DNA of 64,000 nt from Iris pallida (taxonomy: Eukaryota > Streptophyta > Magnoliopsida > Asparagales > Iridaceae), in the NCBI GenBank assembly GCA_029216955.1, contig JANAVB010029819.1:29809435-29873434 (forward strand), read 5' to 3'. The notes under the pieces are model-generated. The model was not told the origin of the DNA and did not search any database. It saw nothing but the letters and a program-made list of their open reading frames with translations. Below, piece after piece: positions 13,301 to 25,009 of this stretch. Position 1 is the stretch's first letter. Every line of letters starts with the position of its first letter. The translations under genes and the position numbers were made by a program.

Positions 13301-13564
13301 AAAAACCCTCTCCTTTTCATAATTTCATAAATTGGTTTTAAAAATCAGTTAGGAGTCACTTGGTGGCCCCAAAGTTTGTTATAACAAACTTTCAAAATTT
13401 AAAAGAATAAATTCTGCCTAACTAATTTCCCTCCAAAAATATCAATCACCATGTTTAATATTCTAAAAAATCAAAAACTTACTAATAGAAAATCAATTAC
13501 ACAATTAATCGTTAATCAGAAAATAAATTTAGGATTTTGAAAATACTGGAAAAGTAGAGTAACA
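10320..13564 (-). repeat. Element C, LTR copy 2 (shared by both units)
   Basis: Starts TATCACGACCCGC and ends AGTAGAGTAACA. It is 3245 bp and serves as the inner LTR of both flanking units. No flanking duplication is visible on either side, consistent with recombination rather than separate insertion. Confidence 0.85.
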
Positions 13565-15951
13565 AATCCCCCCCCTTAAAATAATTTCGTACTCAAAATT
13601 CAAAGGTGCAACAATATAATTTAAGAACATAATTTCAATTGAGACAAAAGTTGAAAACGGCAATTTAAATTCAGATGTGAAATAATGTCAATTCTAGTCA
13701 TGGTTAGAAAATAGTTTATTTGGTCACGATCAAACGAGATTTCAAATATCAGGTAAGGTCAATAGGTATAGAGTATAAAATATAGGCACGATCAGGATTT
13801 CTAGTTATGACCAGAGGTGGAACATGAATGACTTAGCATGACGAAATCAACGGTAAGATGACATGATCGATAATGATCAAATTTGGTTAGGCACGAAGTG
13901 AAACAGGGTATAATTAATATCAAGTACGATAATTTCATACAGGAAGTTTGAAATAACATGATCTATCCATGATCAATATATTTAGATAAGCACGATATAT
14001 GAATTTTATTTTTAACTAAAAACATGAAGTGGAATGAATTTAATTACAACTTAGAGGAGCAAAATCATGAAGACACAACTATTAAGTATGATAAAAAATC
14101 CATAGTTTAACACAAGTGGACTAGGCCAAGATAGGAAAATCTTGGTCAAATAGACATGATTTAAGATCGAAGTTTAGACAAGACAAAAACGAAGTATGGA
14201 ATCAAAATATGGCAATATATAATATTGAGGAAATCAATGATCTAACGATAAAATGCTAGAAGGGAAACTAGCAAGGGCTGATTGAGGGAACGTACGAAAT
14301 TCTCAGGAGATACAGTATCAAATCAGAATAAACGTGCAAGGATTTGTGATTCTCGAAAACTAATAATTATATGAAAATGGAATATAGTTTCCATCATATC
14401 CAAGAACATATAGGTATTTGAAATCACTTTGCTTAGAATTCCGACCCCGCCAATATATATCTGACTGCAGTGGACTTTCGCCTCCGTGACTCAAATAACA
14501 ATATGTCACCGAATATTCTGTCAACCTTATCCATTTTCCAACAATCATTGTCGAAACCACCCAAGATATCAAAGGTATAAAAAATAAGATAAAGTCTCAA
14601 TAATACTCGAAAACCTATGGATGTCTGAAATCACTTCAACTTAGAGTTCCTGTCTCGCCAGTGCGCTGCTGGCTGCAGTGAACCTTCAGTCTCCAGAATC
14701 TAGGTAATGGCTGCAGCGCGCAACTGCCATACTCTAGTAGATCATCGAATAGTCTCTCAACCTTATCCATGGGAATTTAAAATTTTTAAGGATGAAGGAC
14801 TCCAAAATGAGTTTCAATAATCTAAGTCGCGATAGTGATGAGATTGTCTGATTGTTGGAATACAAGGGTTTCTTTGGTACTAAGAAGCAACAAGGGATCC
14901 AATCAAAGAGTAGTTAGTACAAAAAGGCAAACAGGGAGATTTAAAATCTCAAAAGAAATCCAGGATGGGAGCAAGATCCCGTATATGGAACGTTATCCCG
15001 AATGGATAACAGTCTCAAAGAATGAACAGAAGTAAGGTATCAGATAAAAGACAAGGTTTCAAAATAAGGGATAATATCTCGGAAACAAGGTTCAACAATA
15101 TTTTAATGACAATGAAATCTTGAACAAAATCTCGAAAGGAAAACCATCTCCAATACGATACAAGGTCTCAATTAGAGAACCAATATCAACAAAGTCGTGA
15201 TTCGGAAATAAAATCTCGAATAGGAAATCTTGACGAGGAACAAGGTATCGAATAGGGAACACTGTCTTAACGAGTCGTGAGTAGGAACTGGAGTTTCAAA
15301 GTCTGAAAAATATTGAATATGAGACAAAATTGCGAACAAAACAAGGTCTCGAAATAGGAAACAGGATCTCAAAATCTCGAATACAATCAAGTTACGAATA
15401 GAAAAAGAGAATCAATAGGTGAATAGAAAATAAGTATCCATGAAAGAAGTGATATCTCACATAGGGAACAAGATCGAAACAAAGTTGTGGACAGAACAAT
15501 TTCTCAATAGGAAACAAGCCATGAATAGGAAACAAATCTTCAAAACCTTCAAAGGAATCCTCAATAATGTCCTAAATAGGATGAAGCTCAAACAAGGTTT
15601 TGAAATAAAATCTCGAGTAGGAATTAAAATAACAAATAACACGAAGTTTGATGAGGAATCAAATTTCCAATTATGTGCCAACATGGGAAGCAAAATCATA
15701 AAATATGCAAACAGTATCGAATAGTGGATTTTAAATAATTATCGAATTGTGGATATGAAATAAGTTTACCAATTAGAAAACAATATCTCGAAGTGAGCTT
15801 CGAATATCAACAAGATTTTTAAAATAGACAACAAGAAGTTTTAAGAAATGGGCTAGATGCTAAGAGGAATTTTAAGGAAAGACTGGATTGCGAGTCAAGA
15901 TACATGGTTTTCTCCAACCATACAAAAGAATCTTCTGTCTTCAATCTATCT
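13565..15951. other. Element C, internal unit 2, non-coding part
   Basis: Second copy of 6951-9359, with the purine tract at its left edge and the same degenerate ACAAGGTCTCGAATAGG-type array around 14940-15850. The 94-codon plus-strand frame at 15440-15724 falls in this array and has no recognisable domain. Confidence 0.6.
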
Positions 15952-16625
15952 TCAGTATTCCTCCGGGACTGGAATCACTTCAATCTTCTTCATTGTCCTG
16001 ATGTAGACTGGTTCCTGCGGTAGTGCTCCATGTGATCGCTGAAACTGGAGAGGCGGGTTATTCTTCTGTGATACTGGTGCTCCTCGTGCTTGTCCTTGGG
16101 CAGTATGATCAGCGATCTCTAGCCGTCCTTGACTTCGTGGGCAGGCGATCAGCAGAATAAACATAGCCTCCGTCTTTGCGTCACTCTTCGTAGTGGTGTC
16201 CTGAGCTGCGACAGAAAATACAAATGATAGCCGACTGAATCTGAATCTCCTGCTGGGCTGAAGAAGCGTGGTCTGAGTGTGGCAATGCTTTGCTGATCCA
16301 TAGTAGTTGATATATACAAATGATAGCCTGTGCTACATTCTGGATCAGAGGAGTTGAATCCTCAGAGACTTGGATGATCTTCAGTGGCGGCTCCAGGTTC
16401 TCGATCTGCTCCTCGATGCAAGATATGCGCTCGACGTCGAAAAAGTCCAAGGTATGAGAGTCTGGAAATCAGAAGTCCTTCTTGGCTCGGAGTGTGTATC
16501 CATGAATATGGCTTGAGAAAAGGATGGCCTGCTCCCTCTGGGTGTCAAGGAACTCTTGAAATGTCTCTGTCAACTACATACTATACATGGGGATAGTAGA
16601 GTGATAGAAAGTAGTAGAGGCTCGA
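15952..16625 (-). pseudogene. Element C, internal unit 2: decayed gag-like frame with CCHC knuckle
   Basis: Minus-strand 16450 to 16181 is open for 89 codons, starting MDFFDVERISCIEEQIENLE and ending with the knuckle spacing C-x2-C-x4-H in CIFCRSSGHHYEE. The next codon, expected to be the final Cys, is TGA. Further upstream FQEFLDTQREQAILF matches unit 1. It is therefore one mutation from a complete knuckle at that site, but other stops remain. No protease motif follows. Confidence 0.55.
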
Positions 16626-16867
16626 ACCCTCAATTGTAGGTGGGTCAACCGTTCCGATATTACGTGTTTTGAACTATCTGAAAAACAGAAAACTGTTAAG
16701 ATATCATAAACCTAAAAATAACAAGTGTTTATAGAATATCAATATACCCGATGTACCCAATTTTCTATACTGTGATCAAGTTTCCCTTGTTTAATCAAGT
16801 CCTCCAATAGTACGCTAAGACCTAGGTACCATTAGGATAGACCTGCATGGGCCACTACTAAAAATAT

Positions 16868-18485
16868 GTCATGACCCGCTCCCGAATAATCGGACACGAG
16901 TCGGACATGCCCAGCCTTTGACGTTAGATATGACGAAGTAAGCTGTACCAAGCTAGGAAAATCTAACCAGATAAACATAAATGTACACAATCACAACATC
17001 TATACACGATCCTAGAAAGATCACCATAATCCACAAATCTATATATCATAAATGTACTAGTCATCAGGAATGAAATATACTATGAACTCTAAAACAATAT
17101 CTAGGAGTAAGGCTAAATAGTCTAAACCTGAAGCCTATAGCTAATTCATGTCTCCATCCTACTCAGCTAAAATCCCGGGCTCTGGCCCATAATTTAGAAT
17201 GATATCCTGCAAGTATACCGCAACATATACAGTCAGGAGCGGAGCAAAGTACAGTTCTAGGTAATGAACAAGAACATCATGATATAGAAATGAGTACAAG
17301 AGAACATGAACAATAAAGTACAGGAAAGAACATAAAAGTACAGGAATAAGTACAGGAAATAAAGTACAAGAATGTAACTATGAACGACAAGTGCACCATG
17401 TTTGTAATACAACTTGCTCATATGACCGGCTGGGGGTAAGCACATGAAAGTACATGAATGTTACGGCTTAGGGCCCACGTGCATGGTACGGGGCCTAAGC
17501 TATGTACATGAATATATTAACCAGGGTTTGGTCACATGGCTAGTGTATTTCCCCACCCGACACAAGTAAGTACAAGAACAGGAATACAGGAGTACAGGGG
17601 TACAAGATATCGTGTCATGACGTATCACAAGAAAAGTACAAAATATTTAAATGCACAAGACCGTAGAAAAGTACTTGCCTTGCTCCGGAAAATCAAGGGT
17701 AGGAAGATGATCGGTAAGTCCACCTGAATCAATTGGTTTTAAAAATCTAGGTGAGCAACTAACTATCTTTTAAGTACCATTAATAAATTGACTAATGGAT
17801 TGAGTATTTTCTTATTTATTTAATTATACAATTTTATTAGTTACTAACCAAATAACAACTATTTAAATAATATTTTTTTAGAAGGAACCCTTTGAATTAT
17901 TATGCTATAGTTTACTGTAGGTAGTTATACTATTGATTGTACAGTACCAACAACCAACATATATTCTAGAGTCAACCAATCATGAAATCAATTGGTTAAA
18001 ATGGTCAATCCAACCTGGCCAATTCTACTTTCCAGATAACCTATTGGACCCAACTCCTACAGCAACTTATCCCAATACTCAGCAGTTCAAAATGGACCAA
18101 TATCCCAATCATCAACTAAGTCCAACGTTAGGCTTCCTAGCAACCAACACCCACCATACTTCTTCATCCCAGCTGTAAAAGAAGTTTCATTGCTACTGCT
18201 TCTAGTATCAAAGACTCAACAAGGACTAAGAAGTTTAGGAGACCAAGAATAAGAATGAATTTAAACACAGAAAGTTGTTATTCTCAAAACTCAAACTGCA
18301 TAACCAAACACACACAAAAATCGAGCTAAACACACCTGAACTGAACTCCCAACATTTACCAAGAACTCATGAAAAAATTAGTAGAACACAACACAATCAA
18401 ATCCATAAGATTCCATCAGAAGTTATATACAAAAGAAATACAGAATTAAATTGATAACTCTTTAAATGATTTCCACGCATAGGAG
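16868..18485 (-). repeat. Element C, LTR copy 3, segment 1
   Basis: Starts TGTCATGACCCGC and aligns with LTR copies 1 and 2 up to the AGGAG at 18481-18485, where element D is inserted. It continues at 45231. Confidence 0.85.
18481..18485. repeat. Target-site duplication of element D, left (AGGAG)
   Basis: AGGAG here and at 45226-45230. The uninterrupted LTR copies have ATAGGAGTTGTT at this place. Confidence 0.85.
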
Positions 18486-19230
18486 TGTTTGCCATGAATT
18501 ATAAAAGAACAGAACAATTATATCGGAGGACTGGACTTTTACTTCATAATACAAACTCGCTCATACAAAGAAAGCCTAGGGACGAAAACCTAGGTACAGC
18601 AATCTAAGTACAATTGTTTAGATTTTTCTTGGGGGTGACGGTAAAGGCTCGGGAAAGCGACGGCAGCTCTGCCTTACTCCTTGGACGATCGAACACAGCA
18701 TTGGCTCTGGTGAAGAAATGCTCTTGGACGTGTGGGGAGACTCCCTTGCGTCTTCGGTTGCTAGATCTCTGGATGTCTCTGTAGTGCTCTTTCTTTTTTT
18801 TTGCTCCTCTGTCTATCTCTCCTTCTCTGCTTCTGCCCTCTGCAAGAGAATGGCACCTTTTTTTTTATAGGAATGGGGTGTGCTCATTAGGGTTTGCCAA
18901 TAATTGCCTCTTTCAGAAGTCGGCGGTTAAGGATCAATTAATCTGGGCCATTCATCTTGAATATAATAAATTTGAGCAATTAATGTGATTGCATCAAATC
19001 TCTGTGGACAATAAATATTGACTGCCATGAATATTCGTGATTTGTGATAGCCTGCCACGTGTCCAATTTGCTTGATTTGATTTGATCTGGGCAATTATGA
19101 CGATCGTGACAAATCTGATTTTGTTAGGATTTGTTAGCACCCATAATTCTAAGGAAGATAAGACTGCCACGTGTCTCACTTGTAGCGAAGAGCGCCACGT
19201 GTCTCAACTGGACCGTCCTGGCCGAGCCGC

Positions 19231-19398
19231 ATATGGGGGTCCTCTCAGCCACATAAAACCTGCAGCCGCACGTGGATGGGTAGCCGCATGGGAATGGGCA
19301 GCCGCATAGGGATTGGCAGCCGCATGCAGAGGGACAGCCGCATGGGGATAGGCAGCCGCATGGGGATAGGCAGCCGCATGCAGATGGGCAGCCGCATG
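19231..19398. repeat. GCCGCATG array in D 3' LTR, block 1
   Basis: About 10 copies of a GCCGCATG-like octamer at about 18-bp spacing (unit like GGCAGCCGCATGGGGATA). The matching block in the other LTR has about 12. Confidence 0.85.
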
Positions 19399-19610
19399 AA
19401 GTGGCCTCGGAATTTGTTGGATTTTGCTAGCTGTAAGGAGATTTTCTCCTCTTTCCTAGGATCACGCCATCATGTTAGAGTCATTATTACGTCCATATGT
19501 CAGAGCTGTCAGGGCTGTTATTTTTCATAGCAGCCGTCAGGGCATTAAATGTAGCCAAATATAGAGAAGAACTGTTGAAAGCCACGTGGCTACTTTCTGA
19601 GCCGCATGGA

Positions 19611-19725
19611 TCTATCCGAGCCGCATGGAACCCTGAGCCGCATGGACCCCTGAGCCGCATGGCCTTCTGAGCCGCATGGGGATCCTAAGCCGCATGGGGA
19701 TCCTTCTGTCGGAGCCGCATAGATC
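19611..19725. repeat. GCCGCATG array in D 3' LTR, block 2
   Basis: Seven copies of a GAGCCGCATGG-type unit about every 17-18 bp, matching 45067-45192 in the other LTR. Confidence 0.85.
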
Positions 19726-19753
19726 TTTTTTTATTTTTTTCCATGCTTCTACA

Positions 19754-19770
19754 AGACTCCCTTCAAAGTT
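19754..19770 (-). other. Element D polypurine tract
   Basis: On the minus strand TTTGAAGGGAGTCT lies directly before the 3' LTR start TGTAGAAGC. This purine-rich segment is in the correct place to prime plus-strand synthesis. Confidence 0.7.
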
Positions 19771-19827
19771 TTCAATTTGCAAAATTTAAATACTTTGAAT
19801 AAGAAGCATGGCCATATAAAAAACTCT

Positions 19828-19956
19828 TTGGGCTGCATAGGATGTTCTGGCCGCATGGATGTCTCAGCCGCATGGCCTCCTCAGCCGTATGGCCATCTGA
19901 GCCGCATGGGCTTTCCAGCCGCATGGGCTGCTTGGCCGCATAGGCTCCTTGCCAAG
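19828..19956. repeat. GCCGCATG array upstream of the antisense promoter
   Basis: Seven or so copies (GGCCGCATGG, CAGCCGCATGG and variants) between the 3' LTR and the antisense gene, ending about 180 bp before its TATA box. Confidence 0.8.
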
Positions 19957-20133
19957 TCTTCATGCCACGTGTGCAAATCTTTGCATTGATTGCCTTTGAT
20001 TTGCTGTCAGTTTTAAAGCCGCTTTTTTTTGGGGCAGGATCCCAAGAGTTTAGTCTTGAATAGTCCGATCGCCTTGATAACCGAAGAGTCGGTTCATTGC
20101 ACATAGATCGATGCGTCGGTCTATGGGTTTCAC

Positions 20134-20143
20134 CTATAAATAG
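20134..20143 (+). promoter_or_regulatory. TATA box of the antisense gene of element D
   Basis: CTATAAATAG on the plus strand, 87 bp before the ATG at 20230. A pyrimidine-rich leader (CTTTACTTTCTGCTCTTGCC region) follows. Geometry fits a plant Pol II core promoter. It is inferred; no transcript evidence. Confidence 0.65.
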
Positions 20144-20229
20144 CAACGCATTTTTGGAAAGAATACTTCTTTACTTTCTGCTCTTGCCCTAGCTTTCTTG
20201 TCTTCGTCTTCCTTTTCTGATCATCAGCA

Positions 20230-23200
20230 ATGGCTCCCAAGTCCTCCATGGTTGCGACGAAGGCTGCGACGAAGGGTAAGGGCGCGGCCACGACGTCGGC
20301 TGCGGCACCCGAATCTCACTCCGACGTTCATCCTGCTGTTAAGGGTAAGGATTTGGAAAAGTCATATACTTCAAAACCCTAACAACGGCTCTGTTACATG
20401 CTTTATGCACAAGCCTTTAATGCAAACTGTTTGAATTGTATGGGCCGCATACATGTCCTATAACCGAGCCGCATGGGGGTATACCCCATGTCCGAGCCGC
20501 ATGGAAGTTGTCTTAGTGGACCGCATGAGCACTTTGTGAACCGGATCGCATAATGACCTGTCGATCAAATCCGCATGAGTCCCTCTGAATCGAGCCCGTA
20601 TAAGCTCGTCTAAATTGGGCCGCCTGAAGCTGTGCTGCATCGAGCCGCATGAGCTCCCCTTTTGGACTGTGTCGCATAAGGCTCTGACCATCTTTTGACT
20701 TTGTTTCTTTTTATCTTTGATTCTTGCAGCAACCCTGCCGAAGGCTGAGATCATTGTGAAGGAAGAGTTGTTGCCCCCTTTCGAACAAGAATTATCGCTT
20801 GTTAAGGAGGAGGTAACACCAGAAGCGGAGGAGCAGAAAGGAGAGCTGGCGCCCATTGCTGTAAAGGAGGAGTATAACACCCAGTTTTCTGAAATTGGGA
20901 TATTTTTGAAAATTTATTATTTTTATTATTTATTAATGGTATTTTAGTCATGATATGAATTATGGTGATTTCTAGTGTAATTAAAACCATTTCCTAAGTC
21001 ATGACTTATGACTTTGTGACTTTACTAGTATAACCCTAGTGTAAACCCTAGAGATTTCATAACCTAGAGACTAACCATGATCATGTGAGCCTAGTCATAG
21101 GTTTAGAACATCAAATTAGGGCTTTTTAGCCTAAAGGGTATTTTGGTAATTTTCTAGGATTTATTTGGAATTATTTATATTTATGTGTTTTTATTATTGT
21201 TTAATTATTGTTAAGTGTCATGAGAGCCCCTAACCAAGTTTAGCCTAATCTAGAGATTAGTTACTAACCTAGAATACTAAGGGGATAGATATTTACATTG
21301 GTTAAAGTAGGGAAAATATCTTGATATTTACCTTAGTAGATATTTTTCACAAAACCCTCAAAGTATCCATGCTTTTGGCACCAAAGTCCTTCCCTTAGCT
21401 TGGAAGAAACCCAAGGACACCCCCCTTGCCATGGCCGGCCAAGGGCACCCCCCTAGCCCTACACCTTCCTATATAATCCCCTCAAATTCATTCATGATCA
21501 ATTTGCATGAATTAAAACCTAGAAAAATTCCTTTTTCATCAAACCTTGATAACTTGATCATTTTTGATCCAAATCACCTCTAGTTTCTTGCATTGGACTC
21601 CCCTACACTAGAGGATACTAGTTAGGGCCTGCTATCAAGGATTTGTGGAGCTTTGGGAATCACCAAGAGAAGAGAACACCCCCCTACTTTGGTATTTTCT
21701 TGAGTTTTCACTAAATAGGTAAATACCCTCAAACCTTGTTAATATTATGTTTTCTCTTCATAGTTGCATGCATCTAGGTACCATGGAACTGTAGGTCAAG
21801 TTTGGTAGGAAATAGGTTTGGTTTGGCGTCCGTATTGGACACGTATCTGTGTTTAAATTAGAGTGTTTGGTGAAATGCCTCATAGGACTTTTTGTTCTTG
21901 GTTTTCAAAATAAATTACATATTTGTGAAGCTTATTATATGTATATTGTATGTTGGTGGGACTGAGTTGATATTAGGGTCCTTTTCGTATCCAAATTGGA
22001 CACGAACACACGAGCTGGACACCGCACTGAGGTATACAGCCTCCCCTGCTACTCGACACCTAGTGCGGATACTGTAGGACATGTAGACACGTGAAAATTG
22101 ACACAAAGGAGGGGGCAACCTCTGTCATGCCTCCCCCTCGAGTTTGAGATATGTTTGTGTCGTATCGAGAACGCACGGACACGTGCACTGGTCGTACACT
22201 GTCAGCAGACACACGCGCGGGGGTCAACTTCGTGCATGTCGTGTCGCATGGACACGACACTTGGGCACCTCGTGGTGACATGAGTGTGTAGCCCATCATG
22301 GGGCGAACACATGGACACGAGCACGTGGTGTGTCGTGTCCTGTGTCATGAACACGAGATACTTGACCGCGTGCACGACGCGGTCTCAATACGCGTATCAG
22401 TCGTGTTTTTCACGACTGATACGGACTTCGTATCGTGTCCTGGAGCATTGTGGACACGGTGCAGGGTGTTGGACACGTACCCTGACCCTAGGCGAACCTA
22501 GGGACACGAGCACGAGACTCCTAGACACGTGTGTCGTGTCCTAGAGTGAACTGCACACGTGCACGACACTGTGTGTGTGTGTGTGTGTGTATCAGTGTTT
22601 ACCCGTTTCGGGTTTGTGAGTCGTGGACACGTCAAATTGTGTCGTGGTGTCGTGTCAGGCCCCCTAGACACTAGAGGACACTTGGGGCATCAATTACCAA
22701 CCCTTGGGTTCGAGCCTTAGCTCGGTTAGGTGTGTGTTTTTGGGTTTACCCAATTTTCCTGTGCACAGTCCATTTTCCAGAGTTTGGGATATTTTCCAAG
22801 TTTTCAGAAATGAATTTTGATTTGATTTTTGTTATGTTTTATACATGTATTTGTATATTTCAGTGTTGTATACATATGTATATGTATATATGTGTGTGTA
22901 TGTGAGATTTGAGGGTGTATATATGTGTGTACATGTGTATATACATATATGTATATATATAGGTGTGTGTGTGTGTGTATTGTGTGTGTGTGGGGGGGGA
23001 CTAATTCCTGGTTCCAGAAATCTGTTTGACCTAGACTTAACCTAGATTGATCATGTTGACTAGTATTTGACTAGTCTGACCACTGTTGACCAAAACCCTA
23101 GATAACTTGACTAGTTTGACTAGAATGTTGACCAAGAGTTGACTTTAACCTAGATTTAACTAACCTTGACTTGTTTGACCTTGTTTGACTTTATTTGACT

Positions 23201-24700
23201 TAGTTTGATTTAATATGACCTAGTATGACTTCCTATGACCTAGTATGACTTCCTGTGACCTAGTTTGACTATTAGAGTTGACCAAGAGTTGACTTTTGAC
23301 CAGATTGACCTAGAATCATGTAGTATGCATTGTATACTTTATTTTTACCATTGTGGATACATTGTGACTTGTATTGCTCTGATTAGGAGCCATACACCTC
23401 TCCTCAGAGAGTATAGCCTCTTCAGACATTCAGTTATCAGGCGAGTACATTCTCTGACCGTTTCATACTTGCCAGGATTTATATTCTTGCTCTAGATTAC
23501 TTTACTTGATGCTGACACGATTGTTATCATGGATTGGTACTATATGGATCTTTTCATGAGATGTTATCCCCCTCGGGAGCATCAGATACAGCATATTTGT
23601 GCTTTTCACGAATCATCATGTATCTCTATGCTTTCGTAGATTCACGAATCGCTTGTGACTCATGTACTCTCATGTTCACAGAGCCTCTCATAAATCTCCC
23701 ATTTATGGACTTATCACGAATCTTAACATAACTTGAACGGATCCTTGTGTATTGATTGGGGATGGGGGAGTGGAAATAGTCATGTGGATATTACCCCAGT
23801 AGCTGTAGTCATGAATCACTTCTAGCTGTAGTCATGAATCTCCTATGCCATTCACATGTCTATATTTTACTCTGACTCACTAGTCACTGCTAGTTCTCTA
23901 TTATAGTAGATATTTCATTACAGTTATCTCTTTTACTACATGTATCTTCCTTCAGCGTTTCCTATATTTTACTCTATTGCATGCTTTATATTTCTTATCA
24001 TACTATGCACTGCGTGAGATGTATTGTGCTCGTTCCTGTGCTGACTGGACCTGTTGAAAATATTACAGAGGATGAGAATGAGGCCCTGGTGTCTACCTAT
24101 TATGGAGCAGGACTAGATGATACTTATGTTGTGGACCCTCAGCGGGATCCACCTGCAGCTAAGGATGTTGCCCCAGTAGTCTAGGCTAGTTTAGCTAGAC
24201 AGTCTTTTCTATATTATCTTTTGTCTCACATTCTGAGTTGTATTTTGAGATGTTGAGATGTATAGACTCTTAGACTTATATTGTATTTTGGGTTGACATT
24301 CTGGATGTTATGTTATCCTAGACACTTGGACTTATTTCATCTATGCTACTGTTCTCTTTGAGTTACTGTCTATCTATCTATCTTTCATTCTTCTACCTAG
24401 ATGTGATTGAGATTGTATTCTGTTTGTTACCTCCATTCGGAGAGTATAAACTGTACAGGTACCTTATATATTATTAGATGATTGACCTAGGACAGCGTTC
24501 TACTGCCGATACTGTGGCGTAAGCTGGACGTACCCACTTCTCGTGCCCCTACACAGGGTGCGGGTCATGACAAGGAGCCCCAGTCTAACGGCGATAGTAC
24601 TGGGAGTTCTGATCTTTCTATTTCGGACGAGGATCTTGCTCAAGTACATCCTTCATATGCAAAATGGTTGAGGGATTGGTATATGCGTCACTGCAACTAG
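20230..24700 (+). CDS. Antisense accessory gene of element D (two exons, exon 2 split by a solo LTR)
   Basis: Exon 1 (20230-20344) starts MAPKSSMVATKAATKGKG and is rich in Lys and Ala. A GT-AG intron (20345-20729, donor GTAAGG, acceptor TTCTTGCAG) follows. Exon 2 starts ATLPKAEIIVKEE, is rich in Glu and Lys, and is interrupted at 20873-24572 by solo LTR F. After the second AGGAG it continues in the same frame (PQSNGDSTGSSDLSISDEDL, then HPSYAKWLRDWYMRHCN) to a TAG at 24698-24700. Without F the product would be about 126 residues, with no in-frame stop. I recognise no domain. Antisense ORFs in this position are known in Tat-lineage elements such as Retand and Grande; function is not established. 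The splice sites are predicted. Confidence 0.7.
20440..20690. repeat. GCCGCATG-type repeats inside the antisense intron
   Basis: About nine degenerate copies (CCGAGCCGCATGG, GGACCGCATGAG, CGAGCCGCATGAG and others) within the predicted intron, some reduced to CCGCCTG or TCGCATA. Confidence 0.7.
20868..20872. repeat. Target-site duplication of solo LTR F, left (AGGAG)
   Basis: AGGAG here and at 24573-24577 on the other side. Confidence 0.85.
21470..21477 (+). promoter_or_regulatory. TATA box of solo LTR F
   Basis: TATATAAT in a context matching the TATA sites of the G LTRs (49854-49861, 56852-56859). It marks the U3/R boundary region. Confidence 0.6.
21985..22660. repeat. GACACG/CGTGTC palindrome-rich block in LTR F
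   Basis: Dozens of direct and inverted GACACG and CGTGTC words, including several GACACGTG sites. The equivalents in G are 48680-49345 and 55680-56345. Confidence 0.7.
23028..23300. repeat. TTGAC-rich block in LTR F
   Basis: More than 20 TTGAC/TGACC words spaced about 8-15 bp apart, mostly in one orientation. The equivalents in G (inverted) are 47340-47900 and 54258-54810. Confidence 0.7.
24573..24577. repeat. Target-site duplication of solo LTR F, right (AGGAG)
   Basis: Second copy of the 5-bp duplication, directly after GTCATGACA. Confidence 0.85.
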
Positions 24701-25009
24701 GATTCGTGGGCTCTCACAAATGTCCGTCTTTGTTTTGATACTTCTGTCTGTCTTTAGCTGCGGTTTATGTCTTACTTCTTTTGGACATCGATGTAACCTC
24801 TTTCCCTTTTGTCTGAATGAAATGATAGAGAACTTTTTTGGCTTGCTTGTGAGAAATGTCACCGCCTTTGAATGACTGGGATACCTTCGCTCTATTCTTT
24901 ATTTTGTAGTAGTTGCCCCAATGAGAGACTTTTTGTGGATCTATTGTCCTTGGCGTATCCTGATTCTAGATACGGATAATAAGATGAGAGATAAACCAAC
25001 ATACTTACT
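24701..25009 (+). other. Probable 3' untranslated region of the antisense gene
   Basis: No ORF of note. AATGAAATGATAG near 24815 is a possible near-upstream polyadenylation element for the antisense transcript. Nothing else is seen. Confidence 0.35.

Larger units (their letters stand above)
18486..19753 (-). repeat. Element D 3' LTR (left)
   Basis: Runs TGTTTGCCATGAATTATAAA to CCATGCTTCTACA. The TATA site corresponding to 44296-44305 is disturbed here (a T run before ATAG around 18861-18871). Two GCCGCATG-type arrays are present. By eye it differs from the right LTR by roughly 5 percent, with fewer repeat units in the first array. Confidence 0.9.
20873..24572 (+). mobile_element. Element F: solo LTR related to the LTR of element G
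   Basis: Runs TATAACACCCAGTTTTCTGA to GGGTCATGACA, 3700 bp, flanked by AGGAG. No internal region or second LTR remains, so it is a solo LTR, probably left by LTR-LTR recombination. The sequence is collinear with the reverse complement of the G LTRs (46048-50454), which use TGTAACACCC...GGGTCGTGACA; both of F's changes are G-to-A or C-to-T. It disrupts exon 2 of D's antisense gene. No gene is inside; the small frames are shadows of repeats. Confidence 0.88.

Noticed and set aside
20458..20880. 140-codon minus-strand frame over the antisense intron
   Set aside because: Shadow of the octamer repeats and of the antisense exon; no start context or domain.
22845..23045. Val/Cys/Tyr-rich 66-codon frame
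   Set aside because: Encoded by a GT/TA microsatellite inside solo LTR F.
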